Shown in pieces: positions 24,313 to 33,876 of a stretch of 64,000 nt of DNA. The position numbers were made by a program, and so were the translations under genes. Source of the stretch: Halomonas sp. SpR1 (lineage in GTDB: Bacteria > Pseudomonadota > Gammaproteobacteria > Pseudomonadales > Halomonadaceae); contig NZ_JAUAMB010000004.1 in NCBI RefSeq assembly GCF_031010175.1, positions 1 through 64,000 of the forward strand, given 5' to 3'. Numbering within the stretch: the stretch's first letter is position 1; each line of letters opens with the position of its first letter. Under the pieces are notes generated by a model. It had not been told where the DNA came from. It saw nothing but the letters and a program-made list of their open reading frames with translations, and did no database searches.

Positions 24313-27300
24313 ATGGTCGACTACTTTCTACGCCACCGCGCGGCCAGCTATTTAATGACGGTGGTGCTGCTGGCCGGCGGCGCGCTATCGTTTTTAGGCA
24401 TGGGCCAGCTGGAATTCCCCGAATTTACCATTCGCAATGCGCTTATCACCACGCAGTACCCTGGAGCGACGCCTGAAGAGGTCGAACAGGAAGTCACCTC
24501 GACCCTGGAAGAGTCGATCCAAGAGATGTCATCGATTAAGCGTATTAGTTCGGTAAGCTCTGATGGCCTCTCGCAGATTACCGTCGAGCTTGAAAGCACG
24601 GTGCAAAACGAAGAGTTGCAGCAACTGTGGGATTCGCTGCGCCGTAAAGTACAGGACGCCCAGGCCGCACTTCCGCCCGGGGCGAGTCAATCCCGCGTTA
24701 ATGACGACTTTGGCGATGTATTTGGCTTTATGGTCAACCTGACCGGCGACGGCTATAGCATGCCGGATTTGGCTGACCACGCTGATTTTCTCAAGCGTGA
24801 GCTCGCTCTGGTGGAGGGCGTCGCGAAAGTGTCGCTAAGCGGTGAGCACGAAGAGCGCATCTATATCGAAGTTGATCGCGAACGCCTACGTGCACTCAAT
24901 ATTCCCCTTTCTCGACTACAGCAGTTGCTTGAGACCCAGAACGCGGTGGCCGATGCCGGGCATCTTATACAGGATGGCCGCCGTTTTCGTATTACACCAA
25001 TAGGCAGTGCCGCGAATATTGAAGACCTGCGCGCGCTGATTGTCAGCGAGGGTGACGGCGAACTGGTGCGGCTGAGCGATATTGCCAATGTGAGCCGCGA
25101 GCTGGCGGAACAGCCCCAGCAGCTTTATCGCGATATGGGCAGGCCGGCAATCTCGCTGGGCGTCTCCTTTGAAAGCGGCGTTAACGTTGTCGAGGTGGGT
25201 GAACGGCTAGAACAGCGTTTGGATGAACTGCAAAACCGCACGCCGCTGGGCATGGAGCTGAACGTCGTTTACAACCAGCCCCAGGTGGTCGATGACGCGG
25301 TATCCGGTTTCCTGGTCAGCTTGATCCAGGCGGTGGCCATCGTGATCGTTGTGCTGATGCTGTTTATGGGGTGGCGCAGCGGGCTGTTAATGGGCTTTAT
25401 TCTGCTGATCACTATTATCGGCACCTTTATGCTGATGCGCTTTCACGGGCTGCAGCTGGAGAAAATCTCGCTGGGTGCGCTGATCATTGCCCTTGGTATG
25501 CTGGTGGATAACGCCATTGTGGTCACCGAAGGCATGCTGGTGGGGTTAAAGCGCGGTAATACTATTCGCGATTCGGCGCACCAGGTGATTCGCCAAAACG
25601 CCTGGCCTCTGCTGGCAGCCACGCTGATCGCGATTGCCGCCTTTGCGCCCATTGGTTTGTCGCCCGACACCACCGGTGAGTTTATCGGTTCGCTATTTTT
25701 CGTGCTGCTCTACTCGCTACTGTTGAGCTGGATCACGGCGCTGACGTTAACGCCGTTCTATTTCAAGCTGTTTTTCCGCAATGTGGCCCCCGGCGATGGT
25801 CAGGAGGATCCCTACAAAGGCGTGGTTTATCGGTTTGTAGGCCGCGTGATTATCGCCGGTATTCGTTGGCGCTGGTTAACCTTGGCGTTAATGGTGGCGA
25901 TATTAGCGGGTGCGGTGGTGGGCTTTGGCTCGGTTAAAAATGCCTTCTTCCCGGCCTCGAATACGCCGATCTTTTTTGTCGATTACCGCACGCCGGAAGG
26001 CACGGATATCCTCGAAACCCAGCGCCGCGTTAGCGAGTTGGAAGAGAGCGTGATGGCAATGGAGGGCGTTCGTCACCTGACCACCACCGTGGGCGGTGGG
26101 GCGCAGCGCTTTACCCTTACTTACTCGCCGGAAGACCGCTACGCAAGCTATGCGCAGTTGATTGTCGAAACCGATGAAAAAGCGACCCAGCACGACCGCA
26201 TGGCCGACGTTGAGCAAGTACTTGAGCGCGACCATAGCGATATCGACTATAAAATCGCCCCATTGGAAGTGGGCCCCGCGCCGAAAGCCAAACTGGAAGC
26301 GCGTTTCTATGGCAGCGACCCAGCGGTGCTACGCCAGTTGGGCGATCAGGTTGAGGCCATGTTCCGCGAGACACCGAACATGACCAGTGTGCGCACCAGT
26401 TGGCGCAACCGCGTGCAGGCGATCGAGCCGGTGTTTTTGGAGGATACCGCACGCAGGCTGGGTGTCTCCCGTGAAGACCTGGCCAGCACCCTTGCCCTAA
26501 GTACCAGCGGCAGCCAAGTGGGTGTATATCGCGATGGCAGCGACCTGATACCGATAGTAGCGCGGGCAATTCCAGAGCAGCGTCACGATGTGGATAACCT
26601 TGGCTCACTTAACGTGTGGAGCAACGAGCAAAGCCGCTATATCACCGCCGATCAAGTGATCAGCGATATCACCACCCAGGTGGCCGACCCGCTGATTATG
26701 CGCCGCAATCGTGAACGCATGCTGGCGGTGTACGGCGAGCCGGATCCGCTAAGTGGGGTGACCGCCGCCAGCGTACTGGCCGAGATCCGCCCGCACGTGG
26801 AAGCGTTGGATCTACCCTCAGGTTATCGGTTGGAGTGGGGCGGTGAATACGAGACCGCAGGCGAAGCGCAAAGTGGGTTATTCGCTTCACTGCCGCTGGG
26901 CATCGTGATGATGTTTATTCTTACCGTGGTGCTGTTCAATAACTTCCGCCAGCCACTGGCCATTTGGTCGCTGGTTCCGCTGACGATTATTGGCGTAGTG
27001 GGGGCGCTGTTGCTTACCGGGTTGCCCTTCTCGTTTATGGCGCTGCTGGGCACGCTAAGCCTGATCGGTATGGTGATCAAAAATGCCATCGTTCTGGTGG
27101 AGGAGATCAACGTGCAGTTGCCACTGCACCAAGATCGCTACCATGCAGTGGTGCGGGCGGCGGTTAGTCGTGTTCGGCCGGTAGCGATGGCTGCGCTGAC
27201 CACCATGCTGGGGATGATCCCGCTGATCAGCGACGCCTTCTTCGCCAGCATGGCGGTCGCACTGATTGGTGGCCTGGGCGTAGCCACGCTGTTAACCCTT

Positions 27301-27360
27301 GTGGTACTACCAGTGGTTTACTGCGTGCTCTACAAAGTTCGCATACACCCTGATAAATAA
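24313..27360 (+). CDS. RND-family multidrug efflux pump permease
   Basis: A 1015-residue AcrB-type proton-driven pump. Signature pieces: QYPGATPEEVEQEVTSTLEESI in the porter domain, GALIIALGMLVDNAIVVTEGM in the fourth transmembrane helix with two acidic residues for proton relay, and the second-half GTLSLIGMVIKNAIVLVEEI. Twelve transmembrane segments with two large periplasmic loops are consistent with length. It is co-transcribed with the adaptor and under the TetR operator. The substrate is unknown; the protein is closer in style to short RND pumps with no dedicated outer-membrane gene. Confidence 0.94.
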   Translation: MVDYFLRHRAASYLMTVVLLAGGALSFLGMGQLEFPEFTIRNALITTQYPGATPEEVEQEVTSTLEESIQEMSSIKRISSVSSDGLSQITVELESTVQNEELQQLWDSLRRKVQDAQAALPPGASQSRVNDDFGDVFGFMVNLTGDGYSMPDLADHADFLKRELALVEGVAKVSLSGEHEERIYIEVDRERLRALNIPLSRLQQLLETQNAVADAGHLIQDGRRFRITPIGSAANIEDLRALIVSEGDGELVRLSDIANVSRELAEQPQQLYRDMGRPAISLGVSFESGVNVVEVGERLEQRLDELQNRTPLGMELNVVYNQPQVVDDAVSGFLVSLIQAVAIVIVVLMLFMGWRSGLLMGFILLITIIGTFMLMRFHGLQLEKISLGALIIALGMLVDNAIVVTEGMLVGLKRGNTIRDSAHQVIRQNAWPLLAATLIAIAAFAPIGLSPDTTGEFIGSLFFVLLYSLLLSWITALTLTPFYFKLFFRNVAPGDGQEDPYKGVVYRFVGRVIIAGIRWRWLTLALMVAILAGAVVGFGSVKNAFFPASNTPIFFVDYRTPEGTDILETQRRVSELEESVMAMEGVRHLTTTVGGGAQRFTLTYSPEDRYASYAQLIVETDEKATQHDRMADVEQVLERDHSDIDYKIAPLEVGPAPKAKLEARFYGSDPAVLRQLGDQVEAMFRETPNMTSVRTSWRNRVQAIEPVFLEDTARRLGVSREDLASTLALSTSGSQVGVYRDGSDLIPIVARAIPEQRHDVDNLGSLNVWSNEQSRYITADQVISDITTQVADPLIMRRNRERMLAVYGEPDPLSGVTAASVLAEIRPHVEALDLPSGYRLEWGGEYETAGEAQSGLFASLPLGIVMMFILTVVLFNNFRQPLAIWSLVPLTIIGVVGALLLTGLPFSFMALLGTLSLIGMVIKNAIVLVEEINVQLPLHQDRYHAVVRAAVSRVRPVAMAALTTMLGMIPLISDAFFASMAVALIGGLGVATLLTLVVLPVVYCVLYKVRIHPDK

Positions 27361-27380
27361 CGTGAGATGACTCCCTTCAT

Positions 27381-27422
27381 CTTAGCCGTGGCCTTAACAA
27401 TCCACGGCTAAGATATTCTTTT
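27381..27422 (+). terminator. Terminator hairpin after the RND operon
   Basis: cttagccgtgg at 27381-27391 pairs perfectly with ccacggctaag at 27402-27412 around a 10-base loop, followed by an interrupted T tract (atattctttt). Confidence 0.75.
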
Positions 27423-27541
27423 CACCGATATGTCTTGCATGATCTCGGTGCTATATCTGCCGATATTCAATGCGTCCGCCATTTAATACTGCCTGCAAAT
27501 AGTTTCTATTTCCATTAATGAAAATGCTTTTCATATTAGAC

Positions 27542-27568
27542 TAAAGTCTTTAGCCTGTGGGCCGATAA
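27542..27568 (+). promoter_or_regulatory. Consensus sigma-28 (FliA) promoter of the first chemoreceptor gene
   Basis: TAAA at 27542-27545, a 15-base spacer, and GCCGATAA at 27561-27568 reproduce the flagellar sigma-28 consensus exactly. It lies 117 bases before the chemoreceptor ATG, as expected for a class III flagellar/chemotaxis gene. Confidence 0.85.
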
Positions 27569-27684
27569 GGTATTTGATGGAAATAAAACGGTCGATTTAA
27601 TTTAGTCTAACATCGCTGGAATGTCTCTAGCTAGATTACATAAATTACCAATAACTAATCTAAACCCTGGAGCAGTCCCGCATA

Positions 27685-29376
27685 ATGAATCGCATGCTTA
27701 GTAATATCTCAATTAAAATGAGCTTAACGCTTGTTTTGGTCATTTTTTCACTATTAATAATCATCATTGCTTTTCTCGGTTATCGAGGCGGAGAAGAGGG
27801 TAGCTTGTCGCTTAGAGAGGTCGACCGTGCAGCAGACCAAATGCGGTCAGTTAATCGGGGGCAGTTATCAGTGGCGAACGCTCAACTTTTTTATGTGAAC
27901 AGCTATGTCGCGGCTTATGAGGGAGATAATCGCGCAGCGCGCGATTACCTGACTGAAGCACAGGAAATGTACCGGGCAGCTCAGGAGTACTTTTCGCAAT
28001 TTGAGTCAATCGCTGTTCAGACGCCCCTTGTGGAAACCTTGCTGGCCGATTTCCAGAACTTGACGGAACAGGGGTTGTTGCCCCAGGAAGTGGCGTTGGC
28101 AGCCGGTGATGAAGATCAGTTTCGCAGCGCAAGAGAGACTGCCAGTGATTTAAACCAGCAGTTCATAGAAGCGGGAACGGCCTACAACGATTACATGGCG
28201 CAGCAAAATAGGCTAATGATTGCTGACTATGAAAGTGATATGCAACTGATCGGCTATATCGATATCGCCGTGTTGATACTTGCAGCGTTAATGGTTCTAT
28301 TTGTTCGCATCGCTATGGTGGGATCGATTGTAAAACCGCTCAACGAAGCTGTCGCACACTTTCAACGTATTGCTCAAAATGACCTTTCTGGGCAGGTAAA
28401 TGACCGTGGCCGCAACGAAATCGGCAAGCTGTTTAGCGCTATGCAGGATATGCAGAGCGGCTTAGCCAAAACGGTGTTGGAAGTACGTAATAGCAGCGGC
28501 TCGATTCATATCGGCGCGCGTGAAATTGCCAGCGGCAATGCGGATCTATCGTCCCGCACCGAGCAGCAGGCCGCCTCGCTGCAAGAAACCGCCGCCAGCA
28601 TGGAGCAGTTAACTGCTACCGTTAAACAGAATGCCGATAACGCCCGCCAGGCCAGCCAGTTAGCTAACGATGCCTCCAGCACGGCCAGTAACGGCGGCGA
28701 CGTGGTTGAGCGAGTGATTAGTACCATGCATGGCATCTCAGGCAGTTCACAAAAGGTGTCGGATATTATTAGTGTTATCGACTCTATCGCCTTTCAAACC
28801 AATATTTTGGCGCTCAATGCCTCGGTAGAGGCAGCGCGGGCGGGCGAACAGGGTCGTGGCTTTGCGGTTGTGGCCAGCGAAGTGCGTAACTTGGCTAGCC
28901 GTAGTGCGGATGCGGCCAAGGAGATCAAGACGTTGATCGAAGCGTCATCCACCCAGGTGAAAGAGGGCTCCGTATTGGTCGAGAGCGCCGGGGAAACCAT
29001 GCGCGAGGTGGTTGCCTCTGTGCGCCGCGTGACCGATATCATGGATGAAATTTCGGCGGCATCTCAGGAGCAGAGCTCGGGCATTGAGCAGGTCAACCAG
29101 GCGGTCGCCCAGATGGATGAAGTGACCCAGCAGAACGCGGCCCTGGTTCAAGAGGCCTCTTCTGCGGCAAGCTCACTGGAAGAGCAGGCGGCGCGGCTTG
29201 AAAGCGTTGTCTCGGCCTTCCGTTTAGCGGAAGACGGGAGCCCTACGCAACACGCTCCGCGCACCTCGCCCCAGCAATTCCTTCAGCAATCTCCTCAACG
29301 ACAGCCCGCGCTTGTGCGGCCAGCACCGCGTAGTCAAAAAGCCAATAGCGCTGACCAGGATTGGGAAGCTTTCTAG
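27685..29376 (+). CDS. Methyl-accepting chemotaxis protein (first of tandem pair)
   Basis: A 563-residue Tsr/Tar-class chemoreceptor. A transmembrane helix at about 11-32, a periplasmic four-helix-bundle-like sensor of about 155 residues, a second helix near 188-208, HAMP, and a long cytoplasmic coiled coil are visible. The signalling tip [33 protein letters not shown] is fully conserved. The C-terminal pentapeptide DWEAF matches the xWxxF docking site for CheR and CheB, so it is a high-abundance-type receptor. It is driven by the sigma-28 promoter upstream. Confidence 0.93.
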   Translation: MNRMLSNISIKMSLTLVLVIFSLLIIIIAFLGYRGGEEGSLSLREVDRAADQMRSVNRGQLSVANAQLFYVNSYVAAYEGDNRAARDYLTEAQEMYRAAQEYFSQFESIAVQTPLVETLLADFQNLTEQGLLPQEVALAAGDEDQFRSARETASDLNQQFIEAGTAYNDYMAQQNRLMIADYESDMQLIGYIDIAVLILAALMVLFVRIAMVGSIVKPLNEAVAHFQRIAQNDLSGQVNDRGRNEIGKLFSAMQDMQSGLAKTVLEVRNSSGSIHIGAREIASGNADLSSRTEQQAASLQETAASMEQLTATVKQNADNARQASQLANDASSTASNGGDVVERVISTMHGISGSSQKVSDIISVIDSIAFQTNILALNASVEAARAGEQGRGFAVVASEVRNLASRSADAAKEIKTLIEASSTQVKEGSVLVESAGETMREVVASVRRVTDIMDEISAASQEQSSGIEQVNQAVAQMDEVTQQNAALVQEASSAASSLEEQAARLESVVSAFRLAEDGSPTQHAPRTSPQQFLQQSPQRQPALVRPAPRSQKANSADQDWEAF

Positions 29377-29701
29377 GCCTCAGGCTTTATTTAGCTTTCA
29401 ATAGCTTAGCTGCAGTTATGCAAAATAAAAACGGCATAGACTGAAAGCAAAACCTAGCGCGCGGGTGAGAAATCTCCCGCGCGAATCTTTATAAGACATT
29501 AATTTCTTTAGACAGTAGTTAGCGTGCAAATAGGTGAATTGTTAAAAAGTATGAACTCGATGTTTTAGTTTGAGTGGGGGTTGTAATATCAAGTAACCAA
29601 AAGGTGGCTTGATTACTTCTAATGACATAGGAGTCGATGAGTCCCCTCTCTTAACTTAAACGAAGCCGGAGCATAAATGCTCAGGAAGCGAGGCTCTTAC
29701 C
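29377..29701 (+). other. Intergenic region between the two chemoreceptor genes
   Basis: A 325-base non-coding stretch. A hairpin with 8-base GC-rich arms at 29458-29465 and 29476-29483, followed by a weak T tract (aatcttt), may end the first transcript. No consensus sigma-28 promoter like that of the first gene was found before the second gene. Confidence 0.6.
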
Positions 29702-31411
29702 ATGAACCGACTACTTAGTAATGTCTCAGTGAAAATGAGTTTGACACTCATGCTCGCTATTTTTTCAATATTAATACTAATAATTGCTTTTCTCGGTCAC
29801 CGTGCGGGGGAAGAGGGAAGCGCTTCGTTAGAAAAGTTAGATGTCTCAGCTGATCGCACCTTGGCGCTGGGCCGCAGTCAGCAATCTACCGCCTATACGC
29901 AGCTTTTTTATATCAACAGCTTCGATGCGGCACAGAAAGGTGATACCAGTTCTGCTCGTGCATACGTAGAGCGGGCGCAAACTAACCAACAGGCTGCTCA
30001 AGATTATTTTGCAGAGTTTGAAGCAACCAGCCCAAGCTCAGCGCTCGCTGAAACGGTGATTGCAAATTTTGAGACCTTGATGCAACGGGGAATTATACCG
30101 CTATCAGAAATAGTCCAGACTGGAAATGAAGCTCAATTTAGTGCTGCTAGGTCGACGGTTAGCGATCTAAATGAGCAGTTAATAGGGGCAGTTATTGCCT
30201 ACAATGACTACGCAGCTGAACAAAACCATTTAATGGTTACCGAGTATGAAAGCGATATGCAGTTGATTGGTTATATCGACATAGCTGTGCTTTTGGTTGC
30301 CGCGCTAATAGTTCTTTTTGTTCGCATCGCCATGGTGGGCTCTATCGTAAAACCGCTGAACGAAGCAGTGTTGCACTTTGAGCGTATCGCTAAAAATGAT
30401 CTCTCAGGCAAAGTCAGTGACCGGGGTCGTAACGAGATAGGTAAGCTGTTTAGCGCTATGCAGCATATGCAGAGCGGCTTGGCCAAAACGGTTTCGGAAG
30501 TGCGCGATAGCAGCGGCTCGATTCATATCGGCGCGCGTGAAATTGCCAGTGGCAACGCGGATCTATCATCGCGTACCGAACAACAGGCTGCTTCGCTGCA
30601 GGAAACCGCCGCCAGCATGGAGCAGTTAACCGCTACTGTTAAACAGAATGCCGATAACGCCCGTCAGGCGAGCCAGTTGGCAAATGATGCCTCAAGCACT
30701 GCCAGCAATGGTGGCGAAGTCGTTGAGAAAGTCATTACCACCATGCACGGTATTTCCAGCAGTTCACAAAAAGTGGCCGATATCATCAGCGTTATCGACT
30801 CTATCGCCTTTCAGACCAATATTTTGGCGCTCAATGCCTCGGTGGAAGCGGCGCGGGCAGGTGAACAAGGGCGTGGTTTTGCCGTGGTGGCCAGCGAAGT
30901 GCGTAACCTGGCAAGTCGCAGCGCCGATGCGGCAAAAGAGATCAAGGCACTGATTGATGCCTCATCAACCCAGGTGAAAGAGGGGTCGGCATTAGTCGAA
31001 AGCGCAGGAGAAACCATGCGCGAAGTGGTGGCCTCTGTGCGCCGCGTGACCGATATCATGGATGAAATTTCGGCGGCATCTCAGGAGCAGAGCTCGGGCA
31101 TTGAGCAGGTCAACCAGGCAGTAGCCCAGATGGATGAGGTGACTCAGCAGAACGCAGCGTTGGTTCAAGAAGCCTCTTCTGCAGCAAGCTCACTGGAAGA
31201 GCAGGCGGCGCGGCTTGAAAGCGTTGTCTCGGCCTTCCGTTTAGCGGAGGGCGAGACCCGCACGCAGCAGGCCCCACTAACCTCGTCCAGACATTCGCTA
31301 CAGCACTCTTCACAGCATTCATCTCAACAGCCGCTTTTGAGGCCTGCGTCGCGTACTCAAGCCAGCAGCCAGGCCAAGAGTAGCGTCGAAGACGATTGGG
31401 AAGCTTTTTAA
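29702..31411 (+). CDS. Methyl-accepting chemotaxis protein (second of tandem pair)
   Basis: A 569-residue chemoreceptor, a close paralogue of the preceding one: same membrane layout, HAMP, conserved tip and C-terminal DWEAF docking peptide. The periplasmic sensor has diverged most, as expected for different ligands. In contrast, blocks of the signalling domain are identical at the DNA level (for example 89 bases at 31031-31119 equal to 29014-29102). The C-terminal linker is rich in Gln, His and Ser. A GAGG ribosome site precedes the ATG. Confidence 0.93.
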   Translation: MNRLLSNVSVKMSLTLMLAIFSILILIIAFLGHRAGEEGSASLEKLDVSADRTLALGRSQQSTAYTQLFYINSFDAAQKGDTSSARAYVERAQTNQQAAQDYFAEFEATSPSSALAETVIANFETLMQRGIIPLSEIVQTGNEAQFSAARSTVSDLNEQLIGAVIAYNDYAAEQNHLMVTEYESDMQLIGYIDIAVLLVAALIVLFVRIAMVGSIVKPLNEAVLHFERIAKNDLSGKVSDRGRNEIGKLFSAMQHMQSGLAKTVSEVRDSSGSIHIGAREIASGNADLSSRTEQQAASLQETAASMEQLTATVKQNADNARQASQLANDASSTASNGGEVVEKVITTMHGISSSSQKVADIISVIDSIAFQTNILALNASVEAARAGEQGRGFAVVASEVRNLASRSADAAKEIKALIDASSTQVKEGSALVESAGETMREVVASVRRVTDIMDEISAASQEQSSGIEQVNQAVAQMDEVTQQNAALVQEASSAASSLEEQAARLESVVSAFRLAEGETRTQQAPLTSSRHSLQHSSQHSSQQPLLRPASRTQASSQAKSSVEDDWEAF

Positions 31412-31434
31412 GCTGACGGCTCTCGCTACTTGGG

Positions 31435-31472
31435 CGGCGTTACCCCCTCAGACGCCGTTGTACGAGGGGGTA
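31435..31472. other. Interlocked inverted repeats (possible pseudoknot) after the second chemoreceptor
   Basis: cggcgt (31435-31440) pairs with acgccg (31452-31457). Its loop holds taccccctc (31441-31449), which pairs perfectly with gagggggta (31464-31472) outside the first stem. The two stems interlock as in an H-type pseudoknot. It lies between the chemoreceptor stop and the convergent binding-protein stop, so it may simply act as a two-way terminator without a T run. Confidence 0.4.
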
Positions 31473-31499
31473 GCGCGAAGGAGTATTATCAGGCAGCGC

Positions 31500-32378
31500 T
31501 TAGTCAGCGGTCGATGTTAATGCCGCTGACACTTCTTTGATCTGCAGCGCCAGGCTCTGCAGACCACCGCCGGATAGGTACCACAGCGCGGGTGTCAGCA
31601 TCACAACCCGCGCGTTTTCAGCTCCGGCGACTGACAACGCTTGCGTCAACGCATCGGCATCGGCAGGCTCATCGCCAATCGCGGCGCTGCGGTCAACCAC
31701 AAGTACGATCTCTGGATTAATCTCACCAATCGCTTCAGCGGAAAGGGGCGTAAACGTCCGGGTACCGCGGGTTTCTGAACTTACGCTGTCGGGCATCTCA
31801 AGTGCGCTTACTCCCAGTACCTCGTGTACCACTGGATGCTGGTTCAACATCAAGTTGCCCCCGTTGTGGGTCACCACCAGGGTGTGAGGGGCATCGCTTA
31901 GCGCTTTGCGCTGGGCATTAATCTTAGCGTGCAATGTTTCAAGCGCTTCTTCAGCCTCGCTTTCCACTTCTAGGCGGCCAGCTAGTTCGCGTACGTTAGT
32001 GTCAAAAGCCGCTAAGTAGTCATCGCCCTGCAGGCTGGTGTTGAGCAGTGGCGCAATGTCTCCAAGCTCGGCTTCCCACTCTCCCTGGCGACCGGTATAG
32101 AGAATCAGGCTCGGCTCGCTTGCACTGATGGCCTCCATATCTGGCGAGCGTAGGCCGCCGATATCAGTGTACTCATCGCTTGCGTAGTGCTCTAGATAGG
32201 TGGGCAGGCTGGCTTTTGGCACACCAACCACATGTTCGTTTAAACCTAGTGCATCGAGGGTATCCAGACTGCCCAGGTCGAAAGTGGCGATACGGTGGTC
32301 GGCGCTAGCGGCGCTGGCTGTTGCCAAAAGTACCGTTGCTGAGATAAGTGCAGTTTTAGGGAGGGTAGTCAGCTTCAT
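31500..32378 (-). CDS. Siderophore-type ABC transporter substrate-binding protein (orphan)
   Basis: A 292-residue class III periplasmic binding protein of the FatB/FepB style. A signal peptide ends near TASAASA. The periplasmic-binding-protein-2 fold is seen as IATFDLGSLDTLDALGLNEHVVGVPK, YTDIGGLRSPDMEAISASEPSLIL and a long linking helix, then HTLVVTHNGGNLML. Ferric siderophores or haem-like complexes are the usual ligands. The matching permease and ATPase are not in the window. ATG 32378 with AAAGGA upstream is chosen. A long inverted repeat lies directly upstream. Confidence 0.82.
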   Translation of the reverse strand: MKLTTLPKTALISATVLLATASAASADHRIATFDLGSLDTLDALGLNEHVVGVPKASLPTYLEHYASDEYTDIGGLRSPDMEAISASEPSLILYTGRQGEWEAELGDIAPLLNTSLQGDDYLAAFDTNVRELAGRLEVESEAEEALETLHAKINAQRKALSDAPHTLVVTHNGGNLMLNQHPVVHEVLGVSALEMPDSVSSETRGTRTFTPLSAEAIGEINPEIVLVVDRSAAIGDEPADADALTQALSVAGAENARVVMLTPALWYLSGGGLQSLALQIKEVSAALTSTAD

Positions 32379-32391
32379 GGGGTTTCCTTTC

Positions 32392-32425
32392 ATGAGAAAA
32401 TATTCTATATGCGATATTTTCTCAT
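32392..32425. promoter_or_regulatory. Inverted repeat upstream of the siderophore-binding protein gene
   Basis: atgagaaaatat at 32392-32403 and atattttctcat at 32414-32425 are exact 12-base inverted copies with a 10-base spacer, placed 14-47 bases before the start codon. It is AT-rich and suited to a dimeric repressor or activator, but it is not a convincing Fur box. Confidence 0.55.
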
Positions 32426-32532
32426 ATTCTCAAGGAAAGAGTGGTGTGTTGCCACTGTATAGAAGGAACAGTACGTTGCGGAAAATGCGACCGCCCTCAA
32501 GCAATGAGGGCGGTGGGTAAAGCGTTATGCGT

Positions 32533-33876
32533 TTATGAGGCTACGCGGAAAGGATTACGCGGGTCGTTATCCCAGGCCAGGAAGGGTTGCCCTGTTTCCT
32601 GGGGCACCATGGTGATGCAGTTTTCAACCGGGCAAGTGATCTGGCATAGGTTACAACCCACGCACTCCTCTTCGATCACCTCATAACGCCGTGCGCCGCC
32701 TTGTTCAGTGAGCTTGGCAATCGACTGGTGCGAGGTATCCTCGCAGGCGATATAGCAGCGGCCACACTCGATGCACAGATCCTGATCGATCTTGGCAATG
32801 GTCTTGAAGTTGATATCCAGGTGTTTCCAATCGGTGGTTTGCGGTATCGCCTTGCGGGAAAACGCCTCAATGGAGTCGTAGCCCTTTTCCGCCATCCAAC
32901 GGGAAAGGCCGTCCTTCATCTCTTCTACAATGCGGAAGCCGTTGAGCATCGCCGCCGTGCACACCTGTACGCTACCCGCGCCGAGAGCGATAAATTCCGC
33001 CGCATCCCGCCAAGTGGAGATACCTCCGATGCCGGAAATAGGCAGCGTTGGCGTTGCTGGGTCGCGGGCAATTTCCGCCACCATGTTCATGGCAATGGGT
33101 TTGACGGCGCTGCCGCAGTAGCCGCCGTGGGTGCTCTGGTGGCCCACGGTGGGTTTGGCGACCATATTGTCCAGGTCGATACTGGTGATTGAGTTGATGG
33201 TGTTGATCAGCGAGACCGCATCGGCACCGCCGCGCAGCGCTGCCTGTGCTCCCACGCGAATATCGGTAATGTTAGGGGTGAGTTTTACAATCACCGGCTT
33301 GGAGTAGTGCTTCTTACACCAGTAGGTGACTTTCTCGATCAGATTAGGGTTTTGGCCTACCGCCGCCCCCATACCGCGTTCCGGCATGCCGTGGGGGCAG
33401 CCCAGGTTGAGCTCGATGCCATCCGCGCCGGTGGCTTCCACCAGTGGCAGAATATACGCCCAGGCCTCCTCGTTGCAGGGCACCATAATGGAGACGATCA
33501 GCGCCCGGTCGGGCCAATCCTTCTTCACCTGGGTGATCTCTTTAAGATTGATCTCCAGCGAACGGTCGGTAATTAGCTCGATATTATTAAAGCCAATCAC
33601 CTCGCGGTTTTTGCCGTAGTGGGCTGAATACCGCGAAGAGACGTTCACCGCCGGCGGCTCTTCGCCGAGGGTTTTCCATACTACGCCGCCCCAGCCCGCT
33701 TCATAGGCGCGCACCACGTTATAGGCTTTATCGGTGGGCGGGGCGGAGGCCAACCAGAACGGATTGGGGGCTCGGATACCGGCGAAATTTACTGATAGAT
33801 CAACGCCATTAACCACACTGTCGCCGCTATTTTTCTTGCCTGGAAAAGAGAGCGGGGGGAAAGATGTTGTGTTCAT
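32533..33876 (-). CDS. preA: NAD-dependent dihydropyrimidine dehydrogenase subunit PreA
   Basis: PreA with PreT reduces uracil and thymine to the 5,6-dihydro forms, the first step of reductive pyrimidine catabolism. The 447-residue protein begins with an FMN TIM barrel (FAGIRAPNPFWLASAPPTDKAY, ELNLGCPHGMPERGMG with the active-site loop, KLTPNITDI). It ends with two 4Fe-4S sites, CIECGRCYIACEDTSHQ and CVGCNLCQITCPVENC. The ATG has AGGAGG upstream and overlaps the preT stop by four bases (ATGA), showing coupled translation. Confidence 0.95.
   Translation of the reverse strand: MNTTSFPPLSFPGKKNSGDSVVNGVDLSVNFAGIRAPNPFWLASAPPTDKAYNVVRAYEAGWGGVVWKTLGEEPPAVNVSSRYSAHYGKNREVIGFNNIELITDRSLEINLKEITQVKKDWPDRALIVSIMVPCNEEAWAYILPLVEATGADGIELNLGCPHGMPERGMGAAVGQNPNLIEKVTYWCKKHYSKPVIVKLTPNITDIRVGAQAALRGGADAVSLINTINSITSIDLDNMVAKPTVGHQSTHGGYCGSAVKPIAMNMVAEIARDPATPTLPISGIGGISTWRDAAEFIALGAGSVQVCTAAMLNGFRIVEEMKDGLSRWMAEKGYDSIEAFSRKAIPQTTDWKHLDINFKTIAKIDQDLCIECGRCYIACEDTSHQSIAKLTEQGGARRYEVIEEECVGCNLCQITCPVENCITMVPQETGQPFLAWDNDPRNPFRVAS

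Larger units (their letters stand above)
27361..27684 (+). other. Intergenic region between the RND pump and the first chemoreceptor
   Basis: A 324-base non-coding stretch. It contains a terminator-like hairpin near its start and a consensus sigma-28 promoter in its distal half; both are listed separately. Nothing else was recognised. Confidence 0.7.

Noticed and set aside
26117-26608. 163-codon minus-strand frame inside the RND pump gene
   Set aside because: Antisense to a fully conserved pump, with no recognisable domain.
32392-32425. Fur box upstream of the siderophore-type binding protein
   Set aside because: The inverted repeat does not show the GATAAT hexamer array; it is recorded only as an operator of unknown factor.
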